39,492 nucleotides of DNA from Reticulitermes lucifugus (GCA_026260175.1 JAKCWW010000157.1:109622-149113); one strand, 5' to 3'. Shown: positions 1-11,500, numbered from the stretch's first letter. Notes: generated by a model not told the origin, from the sequence alone. Program-made: numbers and translations.

Positions 1-71
1 GGATTCGAACCCACTATCCTAGTAAGCTAGCGGCCGAAGACCCACGCCTTAGACCGCACGGCCTCTGGGAT
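1..71 (-). mobile_element. SINE family A, tRNA-like head only (cut by window edge)
   Basis: On the minus strand this reads as a type II tRNA-like head (Leu/Ser type). It has an A-box-like GGCCGTGCGGTCTAAGGCGT, a GGGTCTTCGGCC arm, and a B box GGGTTCGAATCC at the window edge. The same head occurs at 17927, 22720, 16720 and, on the plus strand, at 28189. The body lies outside the window. The head abuts a LINE fragment starting at 72, so this copy probably inserted into that LINE in the opposite orientation. A real tRNA-Leu gene is unlikely, because the copies diverge from each other and the complete ones carry a long non-tRNA body. Confidence 0.8.
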
Positions 72-345
72 AGGCGAGGAATATCTTACAAACAATAAAA
101 GGAAGAAAGACTAACTGGATTGGCTATATCTTGCGTAGGAACTGCTTTCTAAAACACGTTATTGAAGGAAAGATAGAGGGAAGATGGAAGTGATGGAGAG
201 ACGCGGAAGAAGACGTAAGCAGCTACGGGATGACCTTAAGGAAAAGTGAGAATACTGGAAATTGAAAGAGGAAGCACTAGATCGCACTCTGTGGAGAACG
301 CGCTTTGGAATAGGCTATCGACCTGTCGTAAGACAGACAACAGAA
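72..345 (+). mobile_element. LINE 3' end: reverse-transcriptase C-terminal fragment
   Basis: This is the degenerate end of the ORF2 protein of a non-LTR retrotransposon. One frame gives WIGYILRRNCFLKHVIEGK. A frame change gives RRGRRRKQLRDDLKEK, and another frame gives KLKEEALDRTLWRTRFGIG, ending at a stop near 345. Segments of the form WIGHILRRN...GRRGRRRKQLLDDLKE are familiar C-terminal ends of insect non-LTR reverse transcriptases. A second copy of the same family is at 32968-33318. The breaks between frames show that it is dead. The 5' side is interrupted at 71 by a SINE A copy. Confidence 0.75.
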
Positions 346-350
346 TGAAT

Positions 351-1403
351 GAACATGTATTAGCTGAAGGAACTATTTTGTAAGGCTGAAAAAAATTAAC
401 AACAGAATTAGGACCGATTTTGAAGCCACATTAGTCGGATCTACACGAGAAAGTTTAAAAAATATAATCGACTCGAACCAAATACATGTGAGTTCAGGAG
501 GCGTATTCTTTACACTGCCATAGTCACACATTTTCATCATGAATGATAATAGAGGAATACAGAATTTTGCGAAGAAATATTAAAACATTGGAAGAATTAA
601 CGTGTCTGATTTTTACAAACGCAAGATGGATATTAATGATTTTAAATAAATTTCGGCTTCCACGCTGTCAGATTTCAATTTCCATTTATGAGTCACTGGG
701 GAGGGAGGTTGGAGAACGTTGCATCTTCTGAGGGGAAACGAGTGGCTATGAAGAGAAATCGTTTATCTCCGGATAATTTAACTGGAACCATGTTCACTGA
801 AAAGTTTGGGTGTGAGAGTGGAACCTCTTTTGTGCTGTCATTTGCGAAATATGCGCCACGGGGTTACGGCGGAGTAGAGTGGGGTGAAATGAAAGGGAAG
901 TGGGACAGTCTGAACTCACCGTCGCCATTCATTTTAGTTATTTACGCGCTATGATTTGTGGCTGCTGGGGACATGGTGTTTCGACTTCCTTGTGCCGACT
1001 GCAGTGGTTCATATTAGGGGCACGGTAAGAGGGCAAGCAAATGACTATGAATTCGAAACTCTTAAAATTTTAGTCGGAGAAAGACGTTTACGCAATGACT
1101 CGCTTTATAATTTATACTGTTAACACAATTTATTAAGGGTGACTCACTCAAGAATTATAAGATAGGCAAGGCATGCGGAAGGCAGGGGGGGGAAGGTTTG
1201 TGGACGACGTATGTACATGAAAGTACAATATTAAAATATGGAGTTATTCAAGTCACTAAAGAAAGAAACAGCTGTTGAATTTTGATGAACACAGTGATGG
1301 ATTCATAAAGTCTTAAGAGCGGGGAATTTCTTGCAGTAGCTGGGAAAATATGACCTACTAAAGAAAATGCTTTATCATGGAGCTACTTTAATTTACATCA
1401 CAG
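351..1403. other. Unassigned AT-rich DNA
   Basis: I recognise no gene, RNA or repeat here. The short open frames (up to 88 codons) have no familiar motif and no coding-like composition. Confidence 0.5.
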
Positions 1404-1704
1404 AAGTAAGAGTTAATTACTTCAGTTCGCCCTATAGCAGGCCATGAAGTCCCAGAGGGAGAATATAGTTATACCTCTACTCTTTCTTTAACCTCGGCAC
1501 TAGATGTGGTGGGTGGTCAACGACACGCCTCGGCTACTCTACCCCGGAGAAAAAGAGTCGCTACCCATTGTACAGGAGACTGGGTGGGCCCCAGGGCCGG
1601 TCTGGACGGGTGCTGAAAACCTCGCCCCCACCGGAATTCGATCCCCGGATCGTCCAGCCCGTAACGAGTTGATATATCGACTTCGATATCCCGGCCCACA
1701 ACTA
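1404..1704 (-). mobile_element. SINE family B copy, near full length
   Basis: Read on the minus strand, this has a tRNA-like head near 1700 with GGGCTGGACGATCCGGGGAT and a B-box-like ATCGAATTCC. A GTGGGGGCGAGGTTTTC block follows, then a body with GTTGACCACCCACC and TCTAGTGCCGAGGTTAAAG, then CCCTCTGGGACTTCATGGCC near the 3' end. The same order of blocks occurs at 25618 and 32783 on the plus strand. In protein translation the copy gives the pseudo-peptide AENLAPTGIRSPDRPAR, a common false ORF in insect databases (recollection). No target-site duplication was found. Confidence 0.8.
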
Positions 1705-3654
1705 TTAGCAAGTGGCGAAAGAAATAACTCCAAATATCGAGTTAACCTTGAAAAGAAGGATTTTTTTTAATGTGAGGTGGAACAGACTTGAAATAAATGA
1801 GTATATATCGTACGGAATGGTAATTAGCCCAAAATTTTCAGAGACAAAACCTGCTATGTTATGAATTTGTCCATTATAAATCCCATAAGGAATTAGATCC
1901 TGGTATCCACGGTAAGAAACAGCCTGCTGTCAGCCTGATTATGGCACGGTATATACACAACAGTTCCTCACATTCTGCTCTTATAAAAACACTCCAGACA
2001 CTTTTACTTCAACGATAAATTCTATGATTTCTTCTGTCTTTAGGAGACATTTTCCAGGCAGTTTGCTCTTGCTTTTCTACATATTTGTGCCTCTTTTGGT
2101 TGCATTTATTAACCCATTTACACATGTCCGCTATTCGACCCTATCCCGAGGTATTAAATGCAGTAAATCCTGCATATCTTAATTCTACAATGTCCGTATT
2201 AATATTGCTCTTTTGACTGAGCTTGGATTTCTCAAATCGTCACTTTTCCTGTGGTCTTCTTTTGAAACTTTATAGGTAAACTTACTTTTTCATTCCACCA
2301 TTCGTACCACGTTTTCTAGTCGCCTAACATTTTACTTAGTCATTGTGGTACAGTAATATCAAGAAACATAAAGATAATTTTAAAGTTCTCACTATGTAGG
2401 CCTAATTTATTCACATCTAAACGGAACCTAAACTAAAAACAAAAAAGTAATAATACTTAAAAATATTCAGAAGATACATAAATGAGGGATATGATGTTGT
2501 CGGATACTCGAGTATACATTTTAAGCTTCTAACGTTCTTCAGGTTAGTGTAATTCCGTCTCTTCTTCTTTACCTTCTAGTTTCAATTCGGTAAAAAAGAA
2601 AATCGCTCGCTTTCTCTCTCGTCAGACTTGTATCCACTAAAAGCCCCCCATGACGCCTTCTATGATCGCTTCCTTTTAATTTTTTCTTTCTTGAAAAGAA
2701 TTATCTAGCACTTCTCCTATATACTTCGTTTTGTGTGCTGCTGTGTAGTAATCCGCAGGGAGTCGAATACAAAGCACGTGGTCATGAATTCGTTGTGTCT
2801 GGTCATTCTCTCATTGCTGTTTAAATAAGAATTTCTGTAAAAATTACGACAAGTACATTATCTCATTTGCTTTAGTGGATGTGGTAAGACTCTTAATAAA
2901 TATAAATTTTTAATTTTAAAACTCAATAAAGTATTTCTTATAGACATAATATTCACATTACGTTTATTTTTAAGACAGAAAATTTAGAGTTTCGCAGTGT
3001 TGCCATATTTGCAGTTTTAATATAGGCAACATTTCTAACTCGGAATTTGTAGGGGGTTTTATTGGCTACAGCCGTAAAAATCACGTGCTTTGACAACAAA
3101 CGACACAATACCTGGAAGCCATTACCTGTAACAATGAAGAATGAAACGAGGATTGGAAGATAGAACTTCGACTTCTATGGTAGGGGTTGAGGAAACGATT
3201 CCACGATATGCTAAATATAGAAATTTATTTCCGTTGCACAAGGCGACTTTATAATATCCGTATCACTAAGTCAACTTAAGATACATTCCCCCAAACTTAC
3301 ATTCTGACCGCGTGTCAGTCGTCAGATTACGTACAGAGACAATGCTATTTAACATGCCTTGAAAAACTGAATCTGCTTTGAGCGTTTTAACATATCTTGA
3401 AAGATGGAATGTAGTTTGGGTTCACACTGTATAATTCTGGGCAGACCTTTTGTCCTGACATCGATGTCACGTAGCAAAGCAGCCAACCAGGAGTTCAGAC
3501 TGCCGTCACCAGCTGGAATACCATCCTATGGAGGAGATGAAAGTCAAATGAAATGGCAGTTCTTGTCGGAATATTTTAGCCGCCCAGTGTAAGTCCCTCA
3601 CACCACAGCGCATAGGTGAACGTAAATGACCTTACTCAACTGTAAGCCGCTTTC
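1705..3654. other. Unassigned AT-rich DNA
   Basis: No recognisable exon, RNA gene or repeat. The stretch around 2895-3020 is especially AT-rich. The 62-codon open frame at 3404-3592 shows no motif I know. Confidence 0.45.
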
Positions 3655-3815
3655 AGAATAAATGAAGGGCAAAAGGTAGAAAGAGAAAGGAATAAGTAAA
3701 GATGAGCAGAGAAAAAGAAATACAGAAGAAAAGAAACGGAAAAATAAATACAGCAGAATAGACATAAAAGGGTACGAAGAATTAAATAGAATAATATGAA
3801 CATGGAAGGAAAATG
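3655..3815 (+). repeat. Purine-rich low-complexity tract
   Basis: The plus strand is dominated by A and G (for example GAAAAAGAAATACAGAAGAA), so the opposite strand yields a spurious Phe/Leu/Ser-rich frame. A similar purine tract lies on the other side of the LINE fragment (4143-4260), so the LINE may have inserted into one purine-rich block. Confidence 0.6.
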
Positions 3816-3822
3816 ATCTAAA

Positions 3823-4143
3823 TAACTCCATGGAGCAGAGTCCTTCCTGAGAAGCTAACAGGTCCTCAGCTTGCCAAGAAATTTCCTGCATTTTATAGAA
3901 CCCGAAGGTTCATTACCGCATCCAGAAGAGCCCGCCACCTGTCTCTATCCTGAGCCAGATCAGTCCTGTCTATGCCCCTCATCCCACTTCTTGACGACTC
4001 ATTTTAATATTATTCTCCCATCTGTGGTTGGCCTTCCAAATGGTCTCTTTCCCTCAGGTCTTCCCACCAAAATCCTGTATGCACAACTCATTTCTCCCAT
4101 ACGTGCCACATGCCCTGTCCATCTCATTCTTCTTGATTTGATC
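3823..4143 (-). mobile_element. LINE 3' end: RT C-terminal fragment (second family)
   Basis: The minus strand encodes RRMRWTGHVARMGEMSCAY, then RILVGRPEGKRPFGRPTTDG. After frame changes it gives WENNIKMSRQEVG and DRDRWRALLDAVMNLRVL followed by a stop. This is the well-known C-terminal tail of insect non-LTR retrotransposon ORF2 proteins (consensus RWTGHVARMG...KRPLGRPRRRWEDNIKMDL...DRDRWRALVNAVMNLRVP). The sequence after the stop (3823-3890) is probably 3' UTR. At least two frameshifts and several stops make it non-functional. It belongs to a different family from the copies at 72 and 32968. Confidence 0.82.
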
Positions 4144-4260
4144 AGGAAAAAGGACGAGAAAGAAAAATCTTGAAAGATGAGAAGAAGAAAAGAGAAAGAC
4201 AAAAAGACAGATGGGAGAGGAAAAGAAAGGGTCAGAGATTGAAAAACAACAAAAATTGGA
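4143..4260 (+). repeat. Purine-rich low-complexity tract
   Basis: An A/G-biased run with GAGAAGAAGAAAAGAGAAAG and GGAGAGGAAAAGAAAGGG. It is similar in composition to 3655-3815 across the LINE fragment. Confidence 0.6.
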
Positions 4261-4264
4261 ATGT

Positions 4265-4635
4265 GAGAATTGACATTTTCATTACTGTAAAATACAATCA
4301 TAAATAACTGGAGGAGCCGTTATAACCTTCAAGAAAACAAGTTGATGATCGAAGTACTTTATAGGAGAATGTACTGGATTTTGTACAAAAATTGCCGATG
4401 TAGGATTTTGAAGATATATAGTATCTTATTTATTATTCCAAAGGTCTGTATTTAATTCCTTTGTCCCGATCATCTTCCTATCTCATACGAACTTAGGTAA
4501 CTTCTGTATTTATCTTAACTTTATTAAATAACTAACGAATTCTTTCAACTCTACAGGGCTCGGACCATGGTTTATGATTCACTGACGTAATATTATTTCA
4601 TTGGAATTTGTCCATCGTCTAATTTTTTAATGACA
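4265..4635. other. Unassigned AT-rich DNA
   Basis: No recognisable gene or repeat was seen up to the palindrome at 4636. Confidence 0.45.
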
Positions 4636-4671
4636 CACTACGTTTCGGAAGCCGGCTTCCGAAACGTAGTG
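4636..4671. repeat. Perfect 36-bp palindrome with GAAAC ends
   Basis: The half CACTACGTTTCGGAAGCC is followed immediately by its exact reverse complement GGCTTCCGAAACGTAGTG, with no spacer (centre between 4653 and 4654). Each strand reads GGAAGCC/GGCTTCC followed by GAAAC. That looks like stem II plus the 3' core of a hammerhead ribozyme, as in 34605-34647 and 36135-36160. The 5' core (CTGANGA) is missing on both sides, so this is at most two fused 3' halves, not a complete ribozyme. Confidence 0.9.
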
Positions 4672-6257
4672 CTTCTATAAGAACTTTCCGCATTTATTAT
4701 TCTATTCTGTTGAAATTCGGTACAAAACACCGGCATATAATTCTGTGCAGCGTTTGTAAATTCCACAAAATCGGCATAAGAAAGGCTGTGCCTTTCTTAC
4801 GGGTGTAACTGAAAGAACATTCACGCATTTGCCATGAAAAAAGAGACACATGTCTTGTTCAGACATTTTCAATATATTTATGATTGAACAGCGTCACTGA
4901 TCTGAAGGCCGTATCATCTTTCAGAAATTATAAAATAACGTCTATGACTTTCCAGTAATCTGGAAGAAACAAAGAGGGAATTAAAGTGTTTAAACGAAAT
5001 GTCTACATATAGTCATTGACGGGATACTGAGAGAAGTCTATCGCGATTTGAATAAATGGGTGGCTATATCCAGCACTTCTGATTTCGAGAACCCTCGGTG
5101 TATAATTTGAGAGCTCATACATTTTTCATGGTTCCTATACATACGCAGGGAGTCTGTAGATAGGAACCGTCGCTGGGCATGGTGGGAGGGTCAATCATAT
5201 GGTTTCTGCGCCTAGAAGGCTTTGCATTGTATGATTCTCCGCCTCTGCTCTTATTTAGGTGGGAAGGTTCTCCAAAATTATGTTAGAGTTAACATAAATT
5301 GGCTTTGATTCCATAATCGACTAGTAAAATGACGAAAGACACACAGACCAATGAACCATGTAAAATAAAATCACTGACTCAATGGGTAAATTATTGAGTA
5401 ACTCACTGAGACACGTTCCTTCTGTAACAGTTGATAGTTACTCAACCGGACAAGAAACATTTTTGTTTATCCAACGTGAAAATTTATAACCTACCCACAA
5501 AACCCTGCTATTAGAATGTATGAACTGACGGTTAAGTTCAAGTAAGAAATTTATGTTATTATCTAATATTTATTTTGACACTTCCACCTATTCTGTATCT
5601 AGATCTTCCAAGTAATTTTTCCCTGTGGAATTTCCACTAACATTTGCATATGCTTTCCTTATCTTCTCTTACATTACTGTAGTTCACTATGTTATTATTG
5701 TAGCAAAACTATTTGTTTGACGAAGCCCTTCATTCTAAAGTTGTTCCTCTTCTATTACGTCACATCTTATAGAAGGGGTTTGTGAACCTGTAGATTTCTA
5801 CGTGGCCCCATCTTATGCTTTTGTAATCTTGTCATTCATACATTATTAAGTAGCAGATGCTCCTCATCACGTAATTGTCGCTACCACTATTACATCATAC
5901 TTTTCGTGAAGCGGTAAGATTTTTTAGTCTTTCATATAGTTATTGTATCTAGTTCGTAACTTTATCGGGTTACAGACTACTCGGGTCAAAGATTTACATG
6001 GTTTTCTCCAGTCTGCCCACGTGAATATGGATGTAGTACCTTGGCCGACTCTTTCCGAACGCCTACCTCTTCATGAGCTTTAAAAATCATACTTCCTCAT
6101 TTTACGTAATAAAACTTAGGAAACTCAAAGTGGTTTATATATTAACACACGGGTAATTAAGAATCTGTCTTAGGATAAACATTATCAGAAGCTTATTCTT
6201 GTCGCTGCAGTTTCGCCATTTCTAACTTGTGTTGCATCACTGAATTATTTGCAGACT
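4672..6257. other. Unassigned AT-rich DNA
   Basis: I recognise no exon or repeat family. The stretch 5320-5470 is rich in ACTGACT/ACTCA-like words, possibly a decayed tetranucleotide repeat. Confidence 0.4.
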
Positions 6258-6276
6258 AGAGAGAGAGAGAGAGAGA
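6258..6276 (+). repeat. (AG)n microsatellite
   Basis: An uninterrupted run of about nine AG dinucleotides, directly visible. Confidence 0.9.
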
Positions 6277-7338
6277 CACAGACCTTCCATTATCTTATAA
6301 CACAGGCGCTTGTATAGATAAGTACTTATAGAAATTTAATGAAACAAAAACACAGCTTTATAGTCCTCTTCCGAATAAAGTATATTTGATGAATTTCTTA
6401 CGTTAAGCCGTAAATGTCAGAGTTTCCTTTGAGTATAATTCTTTATTAATTTGGCTAAGCGACTGCCTAGCGAATTGATGGCTAATAAACTGCCGATTTC
6501 CTAAAATACTGACTGCTTTCATAACTGTATTTCTGACAACCCGCCCAACTAATTAAATGACTAATCGCTAAGTTACCGACTGCCTGAGTGACCAAAGGCC
6601 AGCGTCCCTGACCGACCGATTGACTGGTTGAGTCCATAGAACAGCGTTCAGTTTGAGAAGGTAATGGACTTTCGGCAACTCAGAAAGTCGTATGCCTATT
6701 ACCCGTGGGTCTGTCTTAGCTTGTGACGGTAAGTGACAGTGGGCACTTGTAAATACGGTAATAAAATTTCAGTTTCCATAAAACGGGGACAAAAGTTTGC
6801 CTTTTCTATTGTCACTTAAAGACAGAGTAAGCTTCTTTCATTCTATATCTAGAACTAAAGTATGTGTTAATTGATGGGAATTTTCTAGGCGAATCTTGAA
6901 AACAGCTTTATAAACGAATAAGAGGTTCACTCTAGATCTTGTCAGAAGGTTTCCGTGAACATAGAATCTCCTATTCAGTTTGCACTTCAGGCTCTGTAGC
7001 AGAGTAACATCCGTGAAAGGATTACTGAACTGCCTACAGACTTGGCGACCATTTCTTTCTCGAAGACATTTATTAAGAATCATATATCATACTTCTGCCT
7101 GTCACATTGAATAATTCTATTTCGAGGGTCTATATATAGATTCAGTAATATCTGGAGTCATTTATCACTGTTTATTTTCTTGCAAAATTGAATACAGCCT
7201 TGCAATTAAATATTCAGTTCGTAGGGTCTGTGTTCATTTACCCGTTTGCGTTGGTAATGAGAGATGCCCGGGAAGAGTTAAAGTAAGCGCAAGGGCTTAT
7301 CAAACTTGCGTCGTTTCAAGCTTCCGCCGAGCTGTAAA
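6277..7338. other. Unassigned DNA with a decayed ACTG-rich patch
   Basis: At 6450-6650 the words CGACTGCC, ACTGACTG, GACTAATCG and GACCGACCGATTGACTGG recur at irregular spacing, like an old (ACTG/ACTA)n tandem repeat. No gene is recognised. The 81-codon minus-strand frame at 6838-7083 has no known motif. Confidence 0.35.
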
Positions 7339-7443
7339 TGGGATCTGCGTTCTTCTGGGATTTTACACAGCATAGTTTGGTGGTTTGTCAAAAACTACTA
7401 ACCTACGCTTCGTAAAATCCCAGAAAAAACACAGATCTCACCC
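7339..7443. repeat. Imperfect inverted repeat / hairpin of about 100 nt
   Basis: The left arm from 7339 (TGGGATCTGCGTTCTTCTGG, then GATTTTAC) pairs with the right arm ending near 7443 (GTAAAATCCCAG, then AAAAAACACAGATCTCACC). A few nucleotides form the loop around 7385-7391. The central block CTGGGATTTTAC/GTAAAATCCCAG is perfect. Several of the mismatches nearer the loop are G-to-A differences between arms, which would be G:U pairs in RNA. It could be a small MITE, a foldback element or an RNA hairpin. No target-site duplication was found. Confidence 0.6.
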
Positions 7444-8100
7444 TATATCAATCCTTCTTTCTTTCCTCAGTAATTACGTATTATATAACCCTTTCAAATT
7501 TACCATCACTTTATATGAACGCCTAATAACCCGTATATAAAAATGGGAATCTGGTGCTACTGAATTTGATTTTTCTCTGTATCCAAGCCAGAGTTCTCAA
7601 AATCGAGCGTGATAGGAGGTGCGCATCCGCACAGAACAGGTCTGCGGACGATCATGGATACAGAAAGGCATGTAGGCCTTCAAACAAAGTCATAGTAAAA
7701 ATGTCCGATCTAAATGAAAATTGAAAGACCTCCATTTATACCTCCTCGTGTTATGCGTACAGAGAGATGGATTGGGGGGACGGGAAAACCATTTTAACGG
7801 AAGCTTTGCAGGGATGAGAACGCGCACAAAAGCGTAATTTAGCACGCATTGTCGTAGGTTGTATTGTTAAAAACGGGCTATTATAAGGACGCCACGTAGT
7901 TTAGCCATAAAAGTGCAACGAATGAATATGTGCATATTTCTTCACCCAAGCTACTAGTACTCGTAATAAGACCTAGGAAAAATTTATATTTGCCACTTTA
8001 ATTATTGTAATTTTTATGATGACCGTAACAAGGGCTATATTTTCACTATTCGTTGATGTAGTTTTCTAATAAATTCCACACGGGAGGGCGGATTTCACAT
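7444..8100. other. Unassigned AT-rich DNA
   Basis: No gene or repeat family recognised. Confidence 0.45.
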
Positions 8101-8317
8101 TGGGAATAGAGGTTAGGTTACGTACTAGAAGAAGAAGGGAGCGGGGTTCAATTCCAGGCAGAGACAAGACACTTTTCTCTCCTTAGGAAGTCCAGCCTGG
8201 CTCTGAGGCCCACGTAGCCCACGAGTCGATGGGTACGGGTTAAATCGACCGGGGGTTAAAGCTGACTACTCCATCTTGGTGCCGAGGATAAGAATTCTTA
8301 GAACTATACCTCCACTC
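8101..8317 (+). mobile_element. SINE family B relative, interrupted by SINE A
   Basis: A B-box-like GGGTTCAATTCC (8144-8155) is followed by a body with AAATCGACCGGGGGTTAAAG, a GTGCCGAGGATAAGAATTC block and AACTATACCTCCACT. This matches the order GACCGGGG...GTGCCGAGGTTAAAG...CTATACCTCTACT of the other family B copies, but with a more diverged body. It is cut at 8317 by a SINE A insertion. A few more bases may continue after 8545. Confidence 0.65.
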
Positions 8318-8534
8318 CGCTTGCTGGGATTGTGAGTTCGAATCCTGCCGGGGGCATATATGTCTGTCTCTTGTGAGTGTTGTGTGTTGTCAGGTAGATG
8401 TCTCTGCGACGGGCTGGTCCCTCGTCCAGAGGAGTCCTACCGAGTGTGGTGTGTCTAAAATTGTGTGATCGCTAAACCTCGAAAAATGAGGCGGCCTAGG
8501 CTCCCAAGGGGCTGTCGAGCCATTGGAAAAAAAA
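8318..8534 (+). mobile_element. SINE family A, 5'-truncated, nested in SINE B
   Basis: It starts inside the tRNA-like head (CGCTTGCTGGGATTG) and keeps the B box GAGTTCGAATCC. The family body follows (GTCTGTCTCTTGTGAGTG, GTCCAGAGGAGTCCTACC), then the tail GGGGCTGTCGAGCCATTGG and an A-run. The 10-bp ACCTCCACTC occurs at 8308-8317 and again at 8535-8544, a perfect target-site duplication. The insertion therefore happened into an existing SINE B copy, and the A copy lost its 5' end at integration. Confidence 0.88.
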
Positions 8535-8544
8535 ACCTCCACTC

Positions 8545-11500
8545 TCCGTACGTTTTCAGCTAACACTGTTTAATTAAACACAAGGGTAACTTTATGTTTC
8601 TCGATCTAACATGTGTTAAATTTGTCAATCATAGCCTCAGATTTTGAATTTTTTTCGTACTTGAATTATTGCCATTTAGCATTAAGTATATTTCGTACGG
8701 ACTCTACACGTATACTCATATTCTATAATCAAATTTTCACAATACTGATTTCACTCCGATGATTAATTATCGTGCAATTAAGAAAGCTATCATTGTATAA
8801 CATTTTGCACGCTGCTCTTAAATTCTCTGTCTTAAGTCCAAAGGTTTTTCCCGTCGCTTTATTTCGAAACATTAATTATCTACATTCTTTCATGAAAGCA
8901 AGATACAAAATGTCACACTCGCATAAAAGCATTGCAGTTTTGTATATTTTCATGTTTGAATTTATAGATAGGAGAAGGGAACCAAATAACGTGCACTAAA
9001 CTGTAGCAAATATTACGTGAATGCAGTCTGCCCTTGTTTTGTTCGTATTTGTGATTTTGATGTTTACTGTCGCTCTTTTGAAATCTGCAACTAGTTTACA
9101 GAACTTAGCTAATTTTTCATTTATTTAACCGACCTTCAAATATTAAATAAAGAGAACAAGTTATGGAAATCTTCTCCTGTAATTCTTTTATTACCATGCC
9201 AGTTTCATTTTGGTTCAGATGTTTTCTGAATCTCATTTCTGTGTTGACTTTGTAATGGACCAATAATAACTCTAGAATTCGTAGTGAGAATTCCTCACAT
9301 TGACCTCTTTATTTCAGGATTGCTAAACTTCGGAGGGGGTCGCAAGTGTTTTGCTTTTTATTTCCATGGTAATTCTAACTCATCTTGCATGACTGTGCGA
9401 ATGTATAGCTTAAAGTGTCAAAAATCCTAGTAGCCTACCTTTGTTTATAGAGATTATATCGCACTAAAATATACGTGAGGAAGGGTCTATTTCAAAGCGA
9501 CATATCTCATTTATAGTATGACAACGGATAAGTGCTTTTGAAGACGGTTATTACAGACAAACGGATGGGGACGTAGGTGGAGATTAACTCTAAATTATGT
9601 TTTCAATTTATGATATTTCTATAAAGAACCCATGGAAATTGCTTGAAGGTTAACTTGTATAGATAAAGTAGGATTTGCAGCTCAGAAGTGGATTGTTTTA
9701 GGACATCATTTTATATACTCTCAGTTTAATATCGCGAAAGGAAATCTGTTGTACATTTTGATGATTTGTGAGAAACGTTTCCAGGTTGTTACACGAGACG
9801 AAGTGGCAGGCAGATGCGTGTTCTGCAATTTCATATCCAGCTATTGCCATGACGGCCTTTTATTCTGCCGCAACGGAAATGAATTCATTCAAAGAAGAAG
9901 CGTTTCTCCATAAGGGAGAAACAGATTGTTGTTTCAATCCCACCCATTTTCTGTGAAAGCAATCACGTCTTTACAAAGGCTAGACTGGCGAGTGAGCCGG
10001 ATGTACATTGCTGTGAATGGTTCCTTATCACAATTGTTATTTACATATTTATAAGTAAGTAAATTGCTTACAATATCAATGTGTAGGTCTGTTCTCCTCA
10101 CACATATTTACAATAAATATGTCACGTTACTTTACATCGCCTTTCAGGCGGAGTCTTAACTTCATGGTTTTAAGTAAAGATGTTCTGTTCACATAGTTAC
10201 AGTTCCAAAATTTTGAGTCGAGGCAGTTGGAATGTAAGACAAAATGCACAAGGTATTTAATGAAAATTGCCTAGCAGCTTCAAAGTACATTTAAATTATG
10301 TTATTTAACAAAGAGACATGTTAAAAATCGCGTCATAATTTTGCACTTCGATATGACTGTATATTTTAGCGTGGTGTTGACAACTACTTCAATAATTGGC
10401 CTTCTAAATTGCCTTCAAGTAGGCTCCGTAATTTAATTTGATAATTTATTCTAACTGTCTAATTAGATAATTTCTTACCTGCTCAGTTAACTGCATAACC
10501 GACTAACTGAATCACATATAGCAGAAATTAAGTGTCAACACCTTTAATACCAAAGCCCAGCAATGTAAAGGATCCTGAGCCAATTCCATTTACCTTTTAT
10601 TCTCAACCTTTATTTCCACAAAATACACTTACCGTAATGTAATTTTAACATTTCCTTCTCGATCTTCTAAGTGACTGGTGTGGATGGGGTTTCACCACTC
10701 AAACCATGTATGCATTTCATTGTTTTAATTCCAGGTAAAATTTCGTCCCACAGTAGCCCTCATGATTTTTGTGCCCTAAAATAATTTTACTAAGTGATGA
10801 ATTTCCTCATAATGTAATATCTCTAGTTTTCTTCAAGTATAATATATTATAATTCGATTTATTTTCCTCTACATCTTGATTCAAAGCATCTGTAACTTGT
10901 AGTATATGATCTTCAAGACCATGCCTTTTATTGATGTGTAATAACCAGATTTTTTAAAGTACAATGCAGCTTATGTCTTCGTATATTTTCACTTTATTTC
11001 CTTCGACGTATTTTGAAACTATAGGATCACCGTCAAGGACTGCATATTTGACAACATTTAGGTTTCCCAACATGCTAATTATATATATATGACAATTGGT
11101 ATTTTCTTTAAACGTGTCGTGGAGAAATCTGAATAATCTGATTAACAATTATAGAGACTGAAATGAAGTTTTGTTGTCATACTTTAATTACCGATTCAGT
11201 CACATAAGTCGTGGTATATTTCTTGGTATTACCGTTGCACATTAGGCAGGTCTAGCGGTTGGGGGTTTTCCGTACGTCCGACTGAAGGTTTTACGACTTT
11301 ATTCATTTCCTTACATTAAACACTGTTATGAATCAGTCTTATTTAAATCCCTCTTCAGTTCATAAATCAGGGATGACCCAACATTTAGGTATATAGATTA
11401 TACAGTTGAAAACCCGTCATGAAAAAACCAAAGCATTACTGTGTCAAACTACACGGTTGCGAATCACAGTTGGTACTCTGCAAACACGTTGCAACTCCAA

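Noticed and set aside
1504..1770. 88-codon frame containing AENLAPTGIRSPDRPAR
   Set aside because: It is the translation of a SINE family B copy.
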